NCBI GenBank assembly: GCA_947631025.1
Contig: CANRKA010000009.1
Span: 1-38,679 of the forward strand
Source of the DNA: an uncultured Clostridia bacterium
Lineage (GTDB): Bacteria; Bacillota; Clostridia; TANB77; CAG-508
Direction of reading: 5' to 3'
Length of the DNA: 38,679 bases
Shown: piece by piece, positions 32,040 through 38,679 of the stretch
How positions within the stretch are numbered: position 1 is the stretch's first letter
Layout: each line of letters opens with the position of its first letter
Program-made: the position numbers and the translations under genes
The notes under the pieces: model-generated
What the model was told of the DNA's origin: nothing
Databases searched by the model: none
What the model saw: the letters and a program-made list of their open reading frames with translations, nothing else

Positions 32040-33371
32040 TTATTCGTGATAGCGGTCTATATTTCCAAATTTTGTATAATTTCCTAACCAATATAACTGC
32101 GTTGTTCCTGTAGAACCTGACCTATTTTTTGCTATCATTAACTCTGCTTTATTTTTATTTTCACTTTCAGGATTATAATAATCATCTCTATATAAAAACA
32201 TAACTATATCTGCATCTTGCTCTATTGCTCCAGACTCACGCAAGTCTGAAAGCATAGGTCTTTTATCTTCTCTTTTCTCCGCACCACGTGATAATTGAGA
32301 AAGCGCAATTACAGGAACATTTAATTCCCTTGCTAATAATTTTAAAGAACGACTTATTTCGGAAATCTCGTTTTCACGACTACCATTTCTTCTTCCATTA
32401 CCTTGTATTAATTGTAAATAATCTACTACAACCAGACCTAATCCTTTTTCTAATTTTAGTTTTCTACATCTAGCTCTTATTTCCATAGAAGAAATATCTC
32501 CTGTATCGTCTATATATATATTTGCATCTGATAATGTGCCCAAAGATTCTGCTATTTTAGCCCAATCAGAATCTTCTAATTTTCCTGTTCTTATTTTATT
32601 ACTATCTACCATTGCTTCACTTGATAATATTCTGTTTGCTAATTGTTCTTTTGGCATTTCCAAACTAAAAATTGCTACTGGTAAATTTTCTTTAATTGCA
32701 ACATGTGTTGCTATATTTAAAGCTAGAGCAGTTTTTCCCATACCAGGTCTTGCTGCAAGTACTATTAATTCTGAACCATGAAGTCCTGTAGTTTTTTTAT
32801 CTAAATCATAAAACCCTGTAGATATTCCAGATAATGCCCCTTTTTGATTATATAATTTTTCTAGGTTTGTAAAAGAATCTATCAAAACCTCTTTTATAGG
32901 AATATATCCTTTTACATTTCTTCCTTGTATCATATTAAATATTTTTTTCTCTGCATTATCTACTATATCTTCTACTTCTTCGGTTTGGTCATATCCTATA
33001 TCTATAATTTCGTTTGCAGTTTTAATTAAATTACGTAATACAGCTTTTTCTTCAACAATTTTTATATATTTTTCAACATTTGCAGTAGTTGGAACCTTTT
33101 CTGGCAATTCAACAATATACTCAAGTCCACCAACTTTTTCTAAATTTCCATTAGTTTGGAGTTCGTTTTTTAATGTTATTACATCTATTGGTTCAGCTCT
33201 GTTATATAAACTTAAAATTGCAGAATATATTAATTTGTTATCTTCTCTATAAAAAGCATCTTCCTTTAATTTTTCTATTGCACTAATTACTGCATCTTTA
33301 TCTGTAAGCATGCTTCCAATAACTGCTTGTTCCGCTTCTATATCATGTGGTGGTATTTTTCCTAAATCCAT
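32040..33371 (-). CDS. dnaB: Replicative DNA helicase DnaB
   Basis: ATG 33371 is preferred because TAGGAG lies 8 nt upstream; the track's ATG 33389 puts that site inside the coding frame. The 443-residue helicase has the N-terminal collar domain (IPPHDIEAEQAVIGSML), a linker, and a RecA-like motor with Walker A ARPGMGKTALALNIA (about 205-219) and Walker B VVVDYLQLI. LSRGAEKREDKRPMLSDLRE follows. No intein is present. It unwinds DNA at the fork. Order gdpP > rplI > dnaB matches B. subtilis. Confidence 0.96.
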   Translation of the reverse strand: MDLGKIPPHDIEAEQAVIGSMLTDKDAVISAIEKLKEDAFYREDNKLIYSAILSLYNRAEPIDVITLKNELQTNGNLEKVGGLEYIVELPEKVPTTANVEKYIKIVEEKAVLRNLIKTANEIIDIGYDQTEEVEDIVDNAEKKIFNMIQGRNVKGYIPIKEVLIDSFTNLEKLYNQKGALSGISTGFYDLDKKTTGLHGSELIVLAARPGMGKTALALNIATHVAIKENLPVAIFSLEMPKEQLANRILSSEAMVDSNKIRTGKLEDSDWAKIAESLGTLSDANIYIDDTGDISSMEIRARCRKLKLEKGLGLVVVDYLQLIQGNGRRNGSRENEISEISRSLKLLARELNVPVIALSQLSRGAEKREDKRPMLSDLRESGAIEQDADIVMFLYRDDYYNPESENKNKAELMIAKNRSGSTGTTQLYWLGNYTKFGNIDRYHE

Positions 33372-33422
33372 GATTATTTCTCCTAACATTTTTATTGTTT
33401 GATAATTATTTATACAAATACT

Positions 33423-33869
33423 TTATTGTGATATTACATTTAATTTAATTTCTCCTACTACGCCTTCGTATAATTTTGCATTTATTGTAAATACACCTAT
33501 ATTCTTTATTGTTTCTTTTAATTCTATTTTCTTTTTATCTATTTTTATTTGATATTGTTTTTCAAGCTCTTCAGAAATTTCTTTTGCTGTAACTCCTCCA
33601 AATATTCTACCATTTTCTCCTGATTTTACTTTTAAAGTTAATGTTATATTTTTTAATTTATCTTTTATTTGTGTTGCATTTTCTTTTTCTACATCTTTTT
33701 TGTGTTGTTTAGAGTCATTTCTACCTTGCAATTTGCTTAAATTTTCTGTATTTGCTTCAACAGCCTTCTTTTTAGGTAATAAAAAATTTCTTGCATATCC
33801 ATCACTTGCATTTATTACTTCGTCTTTTTTTCCTACACCTTTTATGTCTTGCATTAAAATTACTTTCAT
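33423..33869 (-). CDS. rplI: Ribosomal protein bL9
   Basis: The 148-residue protein has the N-terminal L9 domain (MKVILMQDIKGVGKKDEVIN, then DGYARNFLLPKKKAV), a long central helix and a C-terminal domain containing GRIFGGVTAKEISEEL. Length is normal. AAAGGAGG precedes the ATG. It begins 14 nt after gdpP and precedes dnaB by about 50 nt, so all three are likely cotranscribed. Confidence 0.97.
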   Translation of the reverse strand: MKVILMQDIKGVGKKDEVINASDGYARNFLLPKKKAVEANTENLSKLQGRNDSKQHKKDVEKENATQIKDKLKNITLTLKVKSGENGRIFGGVTAKEISEELEKQYQIKIDKKKIELKETIKNIGVFTINAKLYEGVVGEIKLNVISQ

Positions 33870-33883
33870 TGTTTGCCTCCTTT

Positions 33884-35899
33884 TTACATGTTTTCTTCAA
33901 AGTATTCATCTATTTTTTCTATTAGTAATTGTTTTGCATTTTCTATTGTTTCGTTCTCCATTTGCGCTCCTGCTAAGGTTATATGACCTCCACCGCCTAG
34001 TTTTTCTAATATTAATTGTACATTTATATCTCCTATTGACCTTCCACTTATGCAAACTTTATTATCTACTTTTCCTAGTACAAATGATGTTGTTATGTTT
34101 GAAATTGTAAGTAGTTCATCTGCGGCTTTTGCACACATAATTCCTGCATCTTTTTCTTCTTCATATACTGAAATTGCAATTGTATCTTTAATAATTTCAG
34201 AATTTTCTACTATCTTAGAAATAGCATTATATGTATCTAAGTCACTTTGGAACCATTTTTTTACTTTTACTATGTCTATACCACCCTTACGTAAGTATGC
34301 TGCCGCCTCGAAAGTTCTCACTCCTGTTTTAAATGTAAAATTCTTTGTATCTACCATAATTCCGGCATACAAACTTTCTATTTCTATTGTTTTTAATTTT
34401 ACATCTTTTTCTGTATATTGAAGTATCTCTGTAACTAATTCTGCTGCAGATGATGCGTATACTTCTTGAAATGTAAGAATAGCATTTTCTATATAGTCTG
34501 TACTTCTTCTGTGATGGTCTATTATAACTTGTTTTTCTGTTTTTTCTAATAATTCTGGTATTTCAACATATGTTTTTTTATGAGTATCTACAATAATTAA
34601 TAATGTTTCTGGTGATATTTTTTCTAGAGCCTCGTTTTTATTTATAATTACTTCTTTGTATTCTTCATCACTTTTTAATATTTCTATAAAGTTTTTTAGG
34701 GCCAATCCCTTTGTATTGTTTACAATAAAAGCTTCTTTTCCTAAACTTTTTGCTAGTCTATATACACCTAAACTAGAACCTATTGAATCCATATCTCCAT
34801 TTACATGTCCCATTACCATTACATTTTTGCTATTTGTTATTAATTCTTCTAAGGCATGTGCAAACATTCTTGCTTTAACTTTTGTTCTTTTTTCTACCTC
34901 TTGTGTTGTTCCTCCAAAGAATTTATATTTTCCATTTGCTCTTATAACAGCTTGATCTCCACCTCTACCAAGTACAATATCTAAAGCTGCTAATGCTGTT
35001 TCGTATTTTTCGTAATTTGTTTCTCCCTCATCTGAAATTGCTATACTTAAAGTTAATTGTATTCTTCCTTCTATGTCTATTTCTTTTATTAAATCTAATA
35101 TTTCAAATTTATTTTCTTGTAATTGTTCTAGATATTTATGTTCAAACACATATATAAATGTATTTCTTTCTGTTTTTATCATTAATCCTTTTGTTTCAGA
35201 TGCCCAATCGTATAATTTTTGTTCTAATTGTGCAATAATTCTTGGTCTATCTTCATTTGGTATTCTTTGTATTATTTCTTCATAATTATCTACAGTAATA
35301 ATTCCTATACATTGGCTTTCATCTATATATTTTTGATTTGTTTTTATCTGTTCTGTAATATCTATAAAATATAATATAGACATATATTCTTCATTTTTAT
35401 GCTTTTTATCACTATTTTTAGATTTTACATATTCTCCTAAAATTTTATATGTGCTATTTCCTATTTTTATTTGTTTTTCTATTTTTCTGTTTTTAGAGTC
35501 TTTATTATTTTGTATATCTAATTTTATTTCTTTTATTAAATCTTGTATATAATTTTTTATATCTATATTAGCAAATTCGTATACAAATTTTGAACTTCTC
35601 CAAATAATACTTCCATCTGTTTCGATTATTATTAATGGAAACGGTGAATTTATTAAAGTTTTTTTAGCAGTTGAATCCATTGTAATTAATAGTTCTTGAA
35701 CATGATTAGAAATTTCTTTATTTTTTCTGTTATCTGTCCAAAATGTATATGTAATTATTAATAAATATATTAATATTCCTGGTAAAATAAACTTTGTATC
35801 ATAAATACAAATTATAATAAATAATATTGCTATTATAATTAAATATATTTTTGTTTTTGATAACAAACCATTAAAAAAATCTTTTTTATTTTTAAGCAT
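33884..35899 (-). CDS. gdpP: Cyclic-di-AMP phosphodiesterase GdpP
   Basis: The 671-residue membrane protein hydrolyses c-di-AMP. It has two N-terminal membrane helices (about 12-50), a PAS-like domain (about 65-175), a degenerate GGDEF domain (about 180-320, signature replaced by LGRGGDQAVIRANGKYKFFGG) and a DHH/DHHA1 module (about 345-660). Metal and catalytic motifs are GHVNGDMDSIG, VDTH, DHHRRS and GGGGHITLAGAQ. The first motif reads NGDMDS where many relatives have NPDMDS, which keeps the aspartates. The order with rplI is that of B. subtilis. AGAGGG precedes the ATG. Confidence 0.95.
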   Translation of the reverse strand: MLKNKKDFFNGLLSKTKIYLIIIAILFIIICIYDTKFILPGILIYLLIITYTFWTDNRKNKEISNHVQELLITMDSTAKKTLINSPFPLIIIETDGSIIWRSSKFVYEFANIDIKNYIQDLIKEIKLDIQNNKDSKNRKIEKQIKIGNSTYKILGEYVKSKNSDKKHKNEEYMSILYFIDITEQIKTNQKYIDESQCIGIITVDNYEEIIQRIPNEDRPRIIAQLEQKLYDWASETKGLMIKTERNTFIYVFEHKYLEQLQENKFEILDLIKEIDIEGRIQLTLSIAISDEGETNYEKYETALAALDIVLGRGGDQAVIRANGKYKFFGGTTQEVEKRTKVKARMFAHALEELITNSKNVMVMGHVNGDMDSIGSSLGVYRLAKSLGKEAFIVNNTKGLALKNFIEILKSDEEYKEVIINKNEALEKISPETLLIIVDTHKKTYVEIPELLEKTEKQVIIDHHRRSTDYIENAILTFQEVYASSAAELVTEILQYTEKDVKLKTIEIESLYAGIMVDTKNFTFKTGVRTFEAAAYLRKGGIDIVKVKKWFQSDLDTYNAISKIVENSEIIKDTIAISVYEEEKDAGIMCAKAADELLTISNITTSFVLGKVDNKVCISGRSIGDINVQLILEKLGGGGHITLAGAQMENETIENAKQLLIEKIDEYFEENM

Positions 35900-35966
35900 A
35901 AATTGCCCTCTTTCTTCATATTTTCATACCCTTTTATTTTACATAAAAATAAGGGTTTTGTCAAAT

Positions 35967-35996
35967 AAAAAAACCGCCATATTTGGCGATTTCTTA
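35967..35996 (-). terminator. Probable rpoC terminator
   Basis: CGCCA/TGGCG, 5-bp stem with a 4-nt loop, followed by GTTTTTTT on the minus strand, shortly after the rpoC stop. Confidence 0.65.
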
Positions 35997-36001
35997 TTAT
36001 T

Positions 36002-38679
<2,678 letters not shown>

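Overview
This window looks like chromosome from a very AT-rich Gram-positive anaerobe of the Clostridia, probably an uncultured gut lineage. The basis is the very low GC, strong AGGAGG-type ribosome binding sites, an anaerobic class III ribonucleotide reductase, the gdpP-rplI-dnaB gene order, a Spo0E-like protein and a YmfF/YmfH peptidase pair. TGA and TAG both act as stops, so the standard bacterial code applies. Exact taxonomy cannot be read from the sequence alone.

Layout. (1) 1-3100 is a small accessory island. It holds the start of a BRO-like gene, a four-helix-bundle protein amid hairpin-rich repeats, a truncated ORF6N gene, a 42-nt perfect palindrome, and a divergent pair of orphan genes with near-consensus promoters. 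(2) 3168-21308, all on the minus strand, is a type IV secretion-like (T4SS) locus. In transcription order it encodes three VirB2-like pilins (the shortest lies last, just upstream of the next unit), a PrgI/VirB3-like protein, a VirB4-associated membrane protein, the VirB4 ATPase, a VirB6/TrbL-like channel protein, a small membrane-anchored protein, a lysozyme-NlpC/P60 hydrolase, a TcpC/VirB8-like protein, a lysozyme-C39 hydrolase (frameshifted), a second TcpC/VirB8-like protein, an acidic orphan, a D,D-carboxypeptidase, a G5-glucosaminidase and a membrane-anchored orphan. No relaxase, coupling protein, integrase or att site is visible. (3) 21417-24865 holds spo0E-like, ymfH, ymfF and rpsU. (4) 25103-28833 holds nrdG, nrdD and a divergent Crp/Fnr regulator. 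(5) 28885-38679 is a housekeeping block transcribed rpoC > gdpP > rplI > dnaB > tilS > ftsH.

How the parts fit. The T4SS genes supply pilin subunits, an inner-membrane platform, one ATPase and at least three wall hydrolases plus a D,D-carboxypeptidase. Together they look like a complete Gram-positive wall-spanning machine without a DNA-processing module, placed in an otherwise ordinary chromosome. Its function (DNA transfer in trans, protein export, DNA uptake or surface pilus) cannot be decided from sequence. Control elements include an inverted repeat overlapping the virB promoter, separate promoters for two pilins, and inverted repeats that would hide the ribosome binding sites of the carboxypeptidase and glucosaminidase genes.

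Quality warning. rpoC, an essential gene, carries a one-base insertion near the window end, and the C39 hydrolase carries a similar one-base insertion. The sequence therefore probably contains indel errors, or has been altered, in at least these places.
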